DNA of 58,249 nucleotides from Pseudomonadota bacterium (lineage in GTDB: Bacteria > Pseudomonadota > Gammaproteobacteria > Steroidobacterales > MnTg04). Below are positions 45,086-54,278 of this stretch, piece after piece; positions within the stretch are counted from its first letter, which is position 1; each line of letters starts with the position of its first letter. The notes beneath the pieces are model-generated. The model saw only the letters and a program-made list of their open reading frames with translations, had not been told where the DNA came from and did not search any database. Made by a program: the position numbers and the translations under genes. Location: the NCBI GenBank assembly GCA_022572885.1, contig JACZVC010000021.1, positions 1-58,249 of the forward strand, read 5' to 3'.

Positions 45086-45880
45086 ATGAAGATCAGTACC
45101 TGGAATGTCAATTCCCTGCGGGTCCGGATAGAGCATGTTTGCGACTGGTTGCAGGAAAATCAGCCTGACGTGCTTGCTTTGCAGGAACTCAAAATCACCA
45201 ACGACCTGTTCCCTTTCGAGCAGATTGCGGAAAGTGGTTACCGGGCAGTTGCCAACGGCCAAAAGACCTACAACGGTGTGGCGATCCTCAGCCGCGAAGA
45301 GCCGGTTGACCTGGTCCACGAGTTACCGGATTTCGAGGATCAACAGCGCAGGGTACTGGCGGCTACAATTGGTGATTACAGGGTAATCAATTTGTATGTA
45401 CCCAATGGCCAGATCGTAGACTCGGACAAATACAAATACAAACTGAACTGGCTTGACGCGCTGCATGACTTTTTGCAGGAGCAGATTTCCATGTTCCCGA
45501 ATCTTGTGGTTCTGGGTGATTTCAATATTGCCCCCGACGACCGGGATGTACACGATCCGGAAGGCTGGCAAGGAAATGTCCTGGTCAGCGACAAGGAGCG
45601 CAATGCGCTGAAAAAGATTCTCGACCTGGGAATGGTGGATACCTTCCGTCAATTCGAGCAGGCGGAGAATATTTTCAGCTGGTGGGATTACCGTGCCGGC
45701 GCTTTCAGGCGCAATCGGGGTCTTCGAATCGACCTGGTGCTTGCCAGTAAAAGCCTGGCCGGGAAATGCCTTTCCTGCGATGTCGATATTGAGCCACGGA
45801 CCCTGGAACGCCCATCCGACCACGCGCCGGTGAGTGCCGTTTTCAGCGCCAAACCTTCAATCTGGCCCCGGAAAGTGTGA
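45086..45880 (+). CDS. xthA: Exodeoxyribonuclease III
   Basis: A 264-residue EEP-superfamily nuclease (E. coli 268). It cleaves AP sites and degrades 3' ends in duplex DNA. Motifs: KISTWNVNSLRVRIEHVCDW, DVLALQELKI (metal Glu), VLGDFNIAPDDRDVHDP, GLRIDLVLAS and RPSDHAPVSAVF (catalytic Asp-His). It follows prlC after 6 bases. Confidence 0.95.
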   Translation: MKISTWNVNSLRVRIEHVCDWLQENQPDVLALQELKITNDLFPFEQIAESGYRAVANGQKTYNGVAILSREEPVDLVHELPDFEDQQRRVLAATIGDYRVINLYVPNGQIVDSDKYKYKLNWLDALHDFLQEQISMFPNLVVLGDFNIAPDDRDVHDPEGWQGNVLVSDKERNALKKILDLGMVDTFRQFEQAENIFSWWDYRAGAFRRNRGLRIDLVLASKSLAGKCLSCDVDIEPRTLERPSDHAPVSAVFSAKPSIWPRKV

Positions 45881-46021
45881 ACTGCGTCACAAAATAATCG
45901 CCTACTGCTGCTCTTTTCCCCTATTTACGCTTCATCGGTTGATGTATACGACCACCTTTAATTAGACTCAGATAGTCTTTAGGCCCGAAACCGGGTTTTG
46001 AAGCAGGCGAGCGTCACCAAT

Positions 46022-47023
46022 ATGCAGCCATACAGACAAAGCGATTACGATGTAACGAACACAGTGCAGGTCAGTTCGCCGGCAGCCGTAACGACGGCGG
46101 TGTTTGAGACGCTCGCCAAGGCATTCCCCGACGAGGATTTTATTCATGCACGCCAGGCGTACGTGGATTTCGAAAGGCTGTTTACCGGAAAGTGGCCCGG
46201 CTTCCTTGGCTGCGACACGGTTTATCACGATATTCAACACACGCTGGATATGTCGCTGGCAGTTGCGAGAATTCTCACTGGCCATGATCTGAGTGTTCCG
46301 TCAGATGAGCGCCTTGGCGCCAGGCGGGTGGAGCTTGGCATTATCGTCGCGCTTTTTCACGATGCCGGCTTCATCCGGAAAGATAAAGAAAATACGATTT
46401 ATCGTCATGGGGCCGAACTGACTCAGTCGCATGTTGGGCGCAGCGCTGAACTTCTGAAATCATATCTGCCAACCATCGGCCTGGCAAACCAGGCGGAATT
46501 GGCCAGCGTTATTGTCCATTTCACCGGTTATGAAATTCCACTTGATGAAATCCAGGTCGACGATCCTCTGGACATGAGACTGGGTCATCTGGTCGCGACC
46601 GGGGACATGATTGCGCAAATGGCAGATCGTTGTTACCTGGAAAAATGCCGGGATCGCCTGTTCCCGGAATTTGTGCTGGGTGGCGTCAATTTGCTGGACA
46701 GCGACGGGCCTGACGAGCCTGACTGGACACCCGAGGAGTTGCTGCGCCGAACCCCGATGTTCTTCGACCAGGTAATGAAGGAGCGCCTGGACGGCACATT
46801 TAACAGTGGCTACAAATACCTGGAAGTGCTTTTTGAGGGAAAAAATCCATACCTGGAGTCGATCAAGCAGAGCATCGATTATCTCCAGCACATTATCGAT
46901 ACCGGGAAATGGGACCTGCTAAGACGCGAGCCGCCGGTTTTTTCCTGGCAACCGGATGAGGACGACGCGATCACCGTCATCCAGAAACTAGCGGCCGCAG
47001 ATCTCAAGAAACTCGCTCGTTAG
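46022..47023 (+). CDS. HD-domain metal-dependent phosphohydrolase-like protein
   Basis: A 333-residue protein. The HD motif is present: DTVYHDIQHTLDMSLAVARI supplies the first His, IVALFHDAGFIRK the HD pair, and LGHLVATGDMIAQMADRCYL the final Asp. The rest does not match a known PDE or RelA domain, so the substrate is unknown. An in-frame TTG at 45998 is an alternative start. It stands alone after xthA. Confidence 0.8.
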   Translation: MQPYRQSDYDVTNTVQVSSPAAVTTAVFETLAKAFPDEDFIHARQAYVDFERLFTGKWPGFLGCDTVYHDIQHTLDMSLAVARILTGHDLSVPSDERLGARRVELGIIVALFHDAGFIRKDKENTIYRHGAELTQSHVGRSAELLKSYLPTIGLANQAELASVIVHFTGYEIPLDEIQVDDPLDMRLGHLVATGDMIAQMADRCYLEKCRDRLFPEFVLGGVNLLDSDGPDEPDWTPEELLRRTPMFFDQVMKERLDGTFNSGYKYLEVLFEGKNPYLESIKQSIDYLQHIIDTGKWDLLRREPPVFSWQPDEDDAITVIQKLAAADLKKLAR

Positions 47024-47042
47024 CAGTCTGTGATATTCGCCA

Positions 47043-47723
47043 TCAGGGAGGGTCACTGACATTCAGTACGTATTGTGAAAATATTTCCGCCAGCTGCCCC
47101 GAAATAATATCCAGACCCAGCACATCGCTGCCGGCCAACGCCTCTTTCAGGATCTCTACAGTCATGGATTGCAACGCCTGCACCGACACCGGCGCAAAAC
47201 TCAGATGCCACGGTTCGCGTTGAACACCATCATTGGACCCCGTGTAGGGCCGATAGAAATCGGTCTCCGGCAGGCGCCTTTCGAGCCACTCGCCTAGCTT
47301 CCAGAACACGCCGTCGCTTGCGAACTCCTCTTTTACCAACCGAACCCGGTAGCCTTCGGGAACCGCGGCCCGGTCGATAATATCCAGCTCGCTACCCCAG
47401 TGATGCCTGCTCGCGCCAGGCAAAGCCGACCAACGAAGAATGGCTGTCACCAGTTCACCCTTGTTCAGCACTGAGTGTTCCAGCTCGATGCCGTCTGCAT
47501 CGAACAGCGGTCGCTCGCCCCTGTATTTCGCATTCCAGATTTCAAGTTGTGTTTTGAAGGTTCGAAAAGCGCTGACCGCTTCCAGTTCTATGCCGTCATC
47601 GGCCGCCATCGCTGTCAACGCCAGAAATGCCTGTGCCGCCAGCGGGTGAAGCTGCATGCCCAGTTCCTCAACCGGCAGCACGTGGCTGTCCTTTTGGCCC
47701 GTCAATTGTGCGGCAGTTAGCAT
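47043..47723 (-). CDS. M15-family D-Ala-D-Ala carboxypeptidase (VanY-like)
   Basis: A 226-residue zinc peptidase of family M15B. Ligands: SRHHWGSELDIID (His and Asp) and REPWHLSF (His), with EAVSAFRTFKTQLEIW as the fold signature. No signal peptide is visible, so it may be cytoplasmic or start incompletely. It probably trims peptidoglycan peptides. Its ATG is 4 bases after the pirin stop. Confidence 0.88.
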   Translation of the reverse strand: MLTAAQLTGQKDSHVLPVEELGMQLHPLAAQAFLALTAMAADDGIELEAVSAFRTFKTQLEIWNAKYRGERPLFDADGIELEHSVLNKGELVTAILRWSALPGASRHHWGSELDIIDRAAVPEGYRVRLVKEEFASDGVFWKLGEWLERRLPETDFYRPYTGSNDGVQREPWHLSFAPVSVQALQSMTVEILKEALAGSDVLGLDIISGQLAEIFSQYVLNVSDPP

Positions 47724-47727
47724 CCGG

Positions 47728-48597
47728 TCAGCCCGCGTGCGCAGTCAAGGTTCCATCGCGGTAATCGCGCATGGCCTGCTCGACCTCCTCGCGCGTGTTC
47801 ATCACGAAAGGTCCTTGCTGTACAACAGGCTCTCCCGTTGGTATTGCCGAGAGGAACAAAATACCCGCCCCCTGATCACCGGCTTCGACCCGCCAGTGAT
47901 CGCCATCGCCAAGCAATGCTGCCCGCCACCGAGCCACGCTGCTGGCCTGGCCAGGCTCTCCCGAGTGTACCTGCCCGTCATAAACATAGAAAAAAGCGTT
48001 GCGATCGGGCGCCACCTCACATTCGAATACCTCACCGGGCACCAGTTGCATATCGAAAAAATCGACAGCGGTCGCATTGCCGGCTACCGCGCCAACCGTC
48101 CGTTTGTCCTCAGATCCGAAATGGCCGGCGATAATTTTCGCCATACCCCCACCTGGCAAACGGACTTGCGGTATGTCTTCCGGCTTGATATCGCGATAGC
48201 TGGCCGGCGCCATTTTCAACGAACCGGGCAGGTTGATCCATAACTGGAATCCGCGTAGCAAACCATCCTGTTGCTGCGGCATCTCGGAATGAATAATACC
48301 ACCGGCCGCATTCATCCATTGCACCGCCCCCGGTCCCAGCTCACCCCGGTTTCCCATGTGATCCTCATGCAGCATGCGACCAGCCAGCATATAGGTAACC
48401 GTTTCAAAACCCCGGTGCGGGTGCGACGGGAAACCTCCAATGTAGTCATCCGGATCGTCGGAGTTGAATTCGTCGAGCAGGAGAAAGGGATCCAGGCGCG
48501 CCCACTGGGACTGGCCCAGGCTGCGCCGCAATCTGACACCGGCGCCGTCACTGGTCTCCAGCGCGGTTATGACTCTTTTTACCGGTTTGATGCTCAT
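47728..48597 (-). CDS. Pirin family protein
   Basis: A 289-residue bicupin. The metal-binding N-terminal cupin has HPHRGFETVTYMLAGRMLHE (two His), DHMGNRGELGPGAVQWMNAA and GIIHSEMPQ. The C-terminal cupin has ATAVDFFDMQLVPGEVFECE. Members include quercetinases and transcription cofactors; the specific role here is unknown. ATG 48597 is chosen because it begins the conserved SIKPVKRVI. Confidence 0.9.
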   Translation of the reverse strand: MSIKPVKRVITALETSDGAGVRLRRSLGQSQWARLDPFLLLDEFNSDDPDDYIGGFPSHPHRGFETVTYMLAGRMLHEDHMGNRGELGPGAVQWMNAAGGIIHSEMPQQQDGLLRGFQLWINLPGSLKMAPASYRDIKPEDIPQVRLPGGGMAKIIAGHFGSEDKRTVGAVAGNATAVDFFDMQLVPGEVFECEVAPDRNAFFYVYDGQVHSGEPGQASSVARWRAALLGDGDHWRVEAGDQGAGILFLSAIPTGEPVVQQGPFVMNTREEVEQAMRDYRDGTLTAHAG

Positions 48598-48775
48598 AAA
48601 TGATCGTGGTTCGCCAGCGCAAACATGGCTTGCCACTTCCTGCGAGGATAGTTGATAGGGAGTCGAATGTCGTCATATATTGGCCAATTCAACGGTCCCT
48701 TTCGGCAGGGGTTTTGTACCGCAAAGCCGAAATCCTCGGCGGCGCCACGGGTCACAAATAGACAGGAGGCCCTTC

Positions 48776-49357
48776 ATGGTCAATATCGCTCGGTTTTTAA
48801 CGCTGGTTTCGATTTCTCTAATTGTTCTGCTGCCCGTTACTGCCGCACAAGACCTCGGCCAACCCGGCGAACCGCCGGCCGCGGGCGGTGTACCGATGAC
48901 ACTGGACAGAATAGATGAACTGGTCAGGCGCATCGATGCGGATGCCATTCGCAACGGCAATTCGTGGCAAATCAACTACCGGGATATGCCCATTTATGTG
49001 ATCGCCGACGATAACGCCGACCGGATTCGCATTGTGGCGCCGGTTACTAATGCGGCGATCCTGAGCGAAGGGCAACTGCTCCGCCTGATGCAGGCGAATT
49101 ACGAGTCCGCACTGGACGCCCGTTACGCGATCGCACAAGGCACGTTATGGGGCGCATTCATTCATCCCTTATCGATCCTCGACGAACGGGAGTTTTTTTC
49201 GGGAATGGGGCAAACGATGTCGCTGGTGGTCACCTATGGGACGACTTTTTCATCCGGTGCACTGACCTTTAGCGGAGGCGATTATTACGACGACGGTGAA
49301 GACCCGGATGAAACGGATGTCTTTGGCGACATAATGGAAAAAGGAGAGCAGATATAG
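48776..49357 (+). CDS. YbjN-like exported protein
   Basis: A 193-residue protein with a signal peptide (FLTLVSISLIVLLPVTAAQ) and an Asp/Glu-rich C-terminus. The central domain (DRIDELVRRIDADAIRNG; DNADRIRIVAPV; LLRLMQANYESALDARYAIA) resembles the T3SS-chaperone/YbjN fold. AGGAGG precedes ATG 48776. The function is unknown. It is convergent with mtgA. Confidence 0.65.
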   Translation: MVNIARFLTLVSISLIVLLPVTAAQDLGQPGEPPAAGGVPMTLDRIDELVRRIDADAIRNGNSWQINYRDMPIYVIADDNADRIRIVAPVTNAAILSEGQLLRLMQANYESALDARYAIAQGTLWGAFIHPLSILDEREFFSGMGQTMSLVVTYGTTFSSGALTFSGGDYYDDGEDPDETDVFGDIMEKGEQI

Positions 49358-49382
49358 CCCGGTGGCGGAGCAAAATGAACCG

Positions 49383-50162
49383 CTAGAAATACCGCTGAAT
49401 TTTTTTGACGCGCCGGTTGAAAGCTTTGGTACGCGTTTTCGGGTTGTTATCGACCGGCGACGGCAGTGTGGCTGCCAGCTCGATGGCCTGCCAGTTGGAA
49501 AGTCTGGATGCGGGAATTCCCCAGTAATAACGAGCGGCCGCATCGACGCCGTAGATGCCGCGGCCAAACTCGGCGACATTGATGTAGTGTTCGAGTATGC
49601 GCTTCTTGCTCAGGCTTCTTTCCATGCCGATCGTCAGAACCAGCTCGTGCCATTTGCGCAGGGGATTACGTGAGGGGCTAAAAAAAACATTTTTTACTGT
49701 TTGCTGGGAAATCGTGCTGGCACCGTATACCAGACGCTTCTCGGAAAGGTTGTATTCCATGGCTTCCTTGAGCGCATCGATATCCACGCCCTGGTGAGAG
49801 TAAAAGTTGGCATCCTCGGCAACGATCAATGCACGAATCATGGCGCGCGGCACAATTTCGATGCGGACCGGGTTCCAGCGGAGTCTGGGCCAGTCTTTAT
49901 GGCGGTGTCGCTCGAATTCATAACTGCTGATGAAACTGGATCTTTGAATCGGGCCTTCCGCATATAAATCCCAATCCGGCCAAATGCCGATCAGGTAACC
50001 CAGGTCCATGATGATCAGTATAGGCACTACCCGGATGCCGATGCGCAGCATGCGGATGACGAATGGAATGCGAAAAAACGCAGGAAACTTTTTCGATCTT
50101 CTCAAAACATTCTCCGCAAGCCGGATCGGGTCTGAGACACACTTGCATTGGCCGAAAACCAC
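49383..50162 (-). CDS. mtgA: Monofunctional biosynthetic peptidoglycan transglycosylase
   Basis: 259 residues (E. coli MtgA 242). A GT51 glycosyltransferase that polymerises lipid II. A membrane anchor (IGIRVVPILIIMDLGYLIGI) precedes the catalytic domain. The catalytic Glu is in IVAEDANFYSHQGVD, and GASTISQQTVKNVFF plus KKRILEHYINVAEFGRGIYG are intact. The start is a GTG; an ATG at 50051 is a shorter alternative. Confidence 0.95.
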   Translation of the reverse strand: MVFGQCKCVSDPIRLAENVLRRSKKFPAFFRIPFVIRMLRIGIRVVPILIIMDLGYLIGIWPDWDLYAEGPIQRSSFISSYEFERHRHKDWPRLRWNPVRIEIVPRAMIRALIVAEDANFYSHQGVDIDALKEAMEYNLSEKRLVYGASTISQQTVKNVFFSPSRNPLRKWHELVLTIGMERSLSKKRILEHYINVAEFGRGIYGVDAAARYYWGIPASRLSNWQAIELAATLPSPVDNNPKTRTKAFNRRVKKIQRYF

Positions 50163-50530
50163 TTCAACGACCTGTGTCCCGTCGCAAGGTCCTGCGGATC
50201 GCCTGGCAAAACGCCGATACGATCAGAATTGCGCACGAAGGCTTACCCGCTAAACGCTGGCACCATGGTTAATCTACTGGCGGAAACCCAGCGCGGGCCT
50301 TGCTTTCAAGCGCTTCAAGCCACAGCTGGTGGTACTTCTGCATTATGTTCGGCATGAATATATTTCCGAGCCTTGCCAGCCAACCGTGTTGCGTCTCCTC
50401 GGTAAATACGCGGCATCCACGATGGAAAATAGGTCGTATTTGACCGCGGCGGAGCCATCGCCAAGAACCCGCCCCCGCGCTAGCTCGGCGCAAGTGACGT
50501 GCGTTGTAGCGTCGAAGTAGCGACACGACA
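50163..50530. other. Region without a convincing gene
   Basis: This stretch of 368 bases lies between mtgA and the DUF6265 gene. Frames of 60-85 residues exist on both strands, the longest leftward at 50269-50526, but none has a recognisable family, a good ribosome-binding site or a signal peptide. It begins an accessory strip that runs to glmS. Confidence 0.45.
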
Positions 50531-51025
50531 CTACGGCTTGACGCTCTGTGACTCGCAGTCGACCCGCTTCATGGGAAAATCGACTGTTCTGATTCCACCT
50601 TCGACCTCACCCTCAATCCTCGCCACGAGATTTCCCTCGGCTTTCAGGCTATAAATGATTCGCTGAGGAAAGTCGTGAGCAAGATTTTCAAAGATGACTT
50701 CACCATCAGACAGCCGCACCATGAGGAAGGTTGCCTCGGCCTGTCCCGAAGGATTGGCAATGTACTCGATCCCGCCAGCCGCGGTTTCGCGAATCCGCAA
50801 GAACTCGTACGCCACTGTCCTGGAGTTTTTGACCGTTCGGCTAACACCGAGCAAAGTTTTGCCAGCGGGAACGGTCCATTGCTCGCCCGAGCCGGCCTCC
50901 CCCCGAACACTCGCCCAACACCCGGCCAACCAAGCTAGATCCTCGACAGAAACCGGCTCCTGTGCTGACGTTACCGAGGGAAGGCCCACAATCAAAGAGA
51001 CCACTAAAGCGATGCAGACTTTCAT
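50531..51025 (-). CDS. DUF6265 domain-containing secreted protein
   Basis: A 164-residue protein with a signal peptide (KVCIALVVSLIVGLPSVTSA) and a lipocalin-like domain (DLAWLAGCWASVRGEAGSGE; GEVIFENLAHDFPQRIIYSL) matching DUF6265. GGAGG lies about 6 bases before ATG 51025, which settles the start against the longer frame that begins at 51199. The function is unknown. Confidence 0.8.
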   Translation of the reverse strand: MKVCIALVVSLIVGLPSVTSAQEPVSVEDLAWLAGCWASVRGEAGSGEQWTVPAGKTLLGVSRTVKNSRTVAYEFLRIRETAAGGIEYIANPSGQAEATFLMVRLSDGEVIFENLAHDFPQRIIYSLKAEGNLVARIEGEVEGGIRTVDFPMKRVDCESQSVKP

Positions 51026-51237
51026 TTGCTGCCTCCAATGCATGGATCGTCGGCTAACCTTGTGGTCGGGGTCGCAAAATATCAAGGTGCGCCTATAAAG
51101 CCGAACAGAGACAAGACGTTCGTGAGCATAGCCCATTTTCCGAAGATAGTGCTGCTGCGCCCGGAAGATGTCTGTTTGGCGATTTTCTTGTGCAAGCAAG
51201 AAAAATGACGGGTAGGTTTGCTCGCTTCATTGACTGG

Positions 51238-51531
51238 CTATGCTGCATTTAGCTTCTTGACCTTTATACCCTTCTTGTCTTTCTTGGTAACCCAAAGATC
51301 GTACTGCGATTGCTGAGCTAGCCAACTTTCCGGAGATGTATCGAACGCCATAGATAGCCTCAGCGCCATTTCTGCGCTAATACCGGCTCGACCATTAAGG
51401 ATCGATGACAGAGTCTTTCTACTGACACCCAGACCTGCCGCCGCTTCCGTGACACTCAGGCCCAATGGCTCGATACATAGTTTGCGAATTACCTCACCGG
51501 GGTGAGGTGGGTTGTACATTTGCATAGACAT
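51238..51531 (-). CDS. higA: HigA-family antitoxin
   Basis: A 97-residue XRE-type helix-turn-helix protein ([59 protein letters not shown]). It is the antitoxin of the adjacent higB toxin. Its ATG lies 1 base after the higB stop. HigA should bind the operator upstream of higB and repress the pair. Confidence 0.93.
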   Translation of the reverse strand: MSMQMYNPPHPGEVIRKLCIEPLGLSVTEAAAGLGVSRKTLSSILNGRAGISAEMALRLSMAFDTSPESWLAQQSQYDLWVTKKDKKGIKVKKLNAA

Positions 51532-51532
51532 A

Positions 51533-51811
51533 TCAATGGTAGTCCTCGTAACCAATGTCGGTCACTTCTGTTCCGTCAAACTTGAAAGTGACTCTCCAGT
51601 TTCCACTCACTCGGACGGACCAGCGACCGCGATACTTTCCCGTCAATCGATGCAAATGCAGGCCGGGCAAATCCATATCCCGTGGCGTTGTCGCTGCACC
51701 GAGCCGACCTAGAATTAGCCTCAGACGCGGGGCATGGGCCGCCTGGATCCCAGATTTTATTCCTTTCAAAAAGAATCGCTCCAGGCCTTTGTGTCTAAAG
51801 CTTTGGATCAC
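51533..51811 (-). CDS. higB: HigB-family toxin (ribosome-dependent mRNA interferase)
   Basis: A 92-residue RelE/HigB-fold protein ([60 protein letters not shown]). The toxin-first order is characteristic of higBA. Active-site-type Arg, Tyr and His residues are present. The gene looks intact. Confidence 0.93.
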   Translation of the reverse strand: MIQSFRHKGLERFFLKGIKSGIQAAHAPRLRLILGRLGAATTPRDMDLPGLHLHRLTGKYRGRWSVRVSGNWRVTFKFDGTEVTDIGYEDYH

Positions 51812-52316
51812 GGGGCGTAGCGTAACCTATTACGTTACGCGTTACAACCCATGGAGACCGCATAACGACCTGCATGCGCTGGTTAGGGGGCTCGCCATCA
51901 AGCCTGCTACGGACCAAAAGCACAGCTAATGGCACCATTAGTAGCTGACCGGACCAAGCGGCAAGAATGGACCTCCAGAGAGAGGCAAAGTGTGGGTTTC
52001 CTACCCAACTCCAATTCCAGAACAAGAAGGTTGGTACGACCGCGAAGAGCGTGTAAATTAGCAATCGCCGCGGACGTAGCAAACAGAGTAAAAGGGCTAC
52101 TGGCAAGGACAAAACAACAGTAATCAGCAAGTCTTGAACCCACATAAAGACATCCAGCCAGAAGCCGTCACCGACCACGTCAACCGCCCACTGCAGCGTA
52201 CCCAGGCCGGCGACCCTAGCGAATATCCCCACCGCATAAAAAATAAGTATTGAGCCGAGGAATCCGATCGTTGCGGCTGCGATTGAGTTTACGATTAGGC
52301 GGTTAGTCGTGGCCAC
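51795..52316 (-). CDS. Small membrane protein of unknown function
   Basis: A 173-residue protein with about four membrane segments (IVNSIAAATIGFLGSILIFY; DLLITVVLSLPVALLLCLLR; LLIYTLFAVVPTFLFW; GQLLMVPLAVLLV). Its C-terminal tail (EPPNQRMQVVMRSPWVV) is read through the higBA operator, and it overlaps higB by 17 bases, so the tail may be acquired sequence. The family is unrecognised. Confidence 0.5.
   Translation of the reverse strand: MATTNRLIVNSIAAATIGFLGSILIFYAVGIFARVAGLGTLQWAVDVVGDGFWLDVFMWVQDLLITVVLSLPVALLLCLLRPRRLLIYTLFAVVPTFLFWNWSWVGNPHFASLWRSILAAWSGQLLMVPLAVLLVRSRLDGEPPNQRMQVVMRSPWVVTRNVIGYATPRDPKL
51818..51846 (-). promoter_or_regulatory. Probable HigA operator / higBA promoter
   Basis: The inverted repeat GCGTAAC (51820-51826) and GTTACGC (51834-51840) is spaced by 7 bases, with a third half-site GTTAC at 51841-51845. 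It ends less than 10 bases upstream of the higB start, where HigA autorepression would act. Confidence 0.7.
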
Positions 52317-52431
52317 AAGAACTCCCTAACTGTTAATTCTATGGGCGGAGCAATATAACACCGTTAAATCGTGGATTAGAAGCGTCTGCGCTTTATCTAC
52401 CTCAGACCGATGTTTATGCGGTGCTGTTGCC

Positions 52432-54267
52432 TTATTCGACGGTAACTGATTTCGCCAGGTTGCGTGGCTGATCGATGTCGGTGCCCTTTAATACGGCCGC
52501 GTGATAGGACAGCAGTTGCAGCGGTAGCGTATAAACAATGGGCGCCTGCATCTCCTCGACATGTGCGGGCATGGTCAGCACGGTAACGCCGGGTTCTGAT
52601 TTGAAACCGGCATCTGGATCGGCGAAAACAAACAATTCACCGCCGCGTGCGCGAACTTCCTGCAGGTTCGATTTCAGTTTTTCCAGTAATTCGTTGTTTG
52701 GCGCGACTGTAACAACAGGCATGTCGTCATCCACCAACGCGAGCGGTCCGTGTTTAAGCTCGCCGGCCGGATAGGCTTCGGCGTGGATATAGGATATCTC
52801 CTTGAGCTTCAGCGCCCCTTCCATCGCGATCGGGTGTTGGATGCCGCGGCCAAGGAAAAGTGCGTGATGCTTGTCGGCGAATCGCTTGGCCAGTTGCTTG
52901 ATTTCCCCGTCGAGTTCAAGCGTCTGTTTTAGCAGGTCGGGGAGTTGTGTCAGTTGCCCGATCAGTTTTTGCTCGGCGTCCGCATCGAGCGCGCCACCAC
53001 GGCCCAGCGCGATAGCCAGTAGCGCGAGCGCCGTCAGTTGGGTCGTAAATGCCTTGGTGGATGCAACGCCGATTTCTGGCCCGGCCCGCGTCATCAACAC
53101 CAGGTCGGACTCGCGGATCAATGAACTTTCGGCCACGTTACAAATGGCGAGGTGGGCAAGGTAGCCTTTTTTCTTCGCCGCCCGCAGGGCTTCCAGTGTA
53201 TCGAGCGTTTCTCCGGATTGTGAGATAGTCACGAACAATGTGTTGTCTGAAACGACCGCATCGCGATAGCGGTATTCGCTGGCGATATCAACGCTGCATG
53301 GCAAGCGGCAAATCTGCTCGATCTGGTAGCGGGCCACCAGGCCGGCATGATAACTGGTGCCACAGGCAATGATGTGTACGGCCCGGGTCTTCCTGAATAC
53401 TTCATGCGCCTTTAGGCCGAACGCCTGTTCCAGCAAATGGCCGCCGGCGACCCGTTCAGCCAGTGTATTGGCCACCGCCTCTGGCTGCTCGAAAATCTCC
53501 TTGAGCATGAAGTGGCGATACTGTCCTTTGTCCATGGCGTCTGCGCTGAGTTGGCTTTCCCGTACCGGCCGGTCAGGACCATTTCCTTCATTGTCGAGAA
53601 CCTTCACCGACGCGCGGGTGATTTCGGCGACATCGCCATCCTCGAGAAATATAAAGCGGCGCGTTTCCGGCAACAGTGCGGCCACATCAGAAGCCACATA
53701 GTTTTCACCGTTCCCCAAGCCGAGCACGACCGGCGTGCCGCAACGGGCGGCAATCAAGCGGTCGGGAAACTTGCTGCTGATAATTACCAGGGCATAAGCG
53801 CCAACCAGTTCGGCTACCGTCGCACGAACCGCGGAAAGCAGATCGTTATTTTTCCGGAGATGAAAATCGATGCGATGGGCGACAACCTCGGTATCCGTCT
53901 CCGATTCGAATTCATAGCCAGCAGCGAGCAACTCCTGCTTCAGGGACAGGTAGTTTTCGATTATGCCATTGTGAACGATCGATAAATGATCGCCCGAACT
54001 CTGTGGGTGCGCGTTGACCTCGTTCGGTTCGCCATGGGTTGCCCAACGTGTATGTGAAATCCCGATAGTACCTAGCATCGGGTTTTCATCGAGCCCGTTC
54101 TGCAAGGCCTGCACCTTGCCTACTCGACGCAGACGATGCATTTTCTTTTTTTCATCGACCACCGCTATCCCGGCCGAATCGTAGCCACGGTACTCCAATC
54201 GGCGCAGCCCCTCCATTAGGATGGGAACGACGTCTCTTTCGGCGATTGCTCCAACGATGCCGCACAT
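52432..54267 (-). CDS. glmS: Glutamine-fructose-6-phosphate aminotransferase
   Basis: 611 residues (E. coli 609). It makes glucosamine-6-phosphate from Fru-6-P and Gln. The N-terminal glutaminase has nucleophile Cys2 ([14 protein letters not shown]) and [16 protein letters not shown]. Two SIS domains follow ([34 protein letters not shown]). The C-terminus is [13 protein letters not shown]. It is 11 bases downstream of glmU. No glmS ribozyme is visible. Confidence 0.97.
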   Translation of the reverse strand: MCGIVGAIAERDVVPILMEGLRRLEYRGYDSAGIAVVDEKKKMHRLRRVGKVQALQNGLDENPMLGTIGISHTRWATHGEPNEVNAHPQSSGDHLSIVHNGIIENYLSLKQELLAAGYEFESETDTEVVAHRIDFHLRKNNDLLSAVRATVAELVGAYALVIISSKFPDRLIAARCGTPVVLGLGNGENYVASDVAALLPETRRFIFLEDGDVAEITRASVKVLDNEGNGPDRPVRESQLSADAMDKGQYRHFMLKEIFEQPEAVANTLAERVAGGHLLEQAFGLKAHEVFRKTRAVHIIACGTSYHAGLVARYQIEQICRLPCSVDIASEYRYRDAVVSDNTLFVTISQSGETLDTLEALRAAKKKGYLAHLAICNVAESSLIRESDLVLMTRAGPEIGVASTKAFTTQLTALALLAIALGRGGALDADAEQKLIGQLTQLPDLLKQTLELDGEIKQLAKRFADKHHALFLGRGIQHPIAMEGALKLKEISYIHAEAYPAGELKHGPLALVDDDMPVVTVAPNNELLEKLKSNLQEVRARGGELFVFADPDAGFKSEPGVTVLTMPAHVEEMQAPIVYTLPLQLLSYHAAVLKGTDIDQPRNLAKSVTVE

Positions 54268-54278
54268 ACGATTCTTCG

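Noticed and set aside
51876-52340. Possible integron attC sites (GTTAGGG near 51881 and CCCTAAC near 52325)
   Set aside because: The cores do not match GTTRRRY/RYYYAAC fully, no integrase gene or paired inner sites are visible, and the orientation does not frame a single cassette.
52317-52431. glmS ribozyme or GlmZ-type target
   Set aside because: A glmS ribozyme would lie upstream of glmS, but only 11 bases separate glmU and glmS and no ribozyme core is visible on either side.
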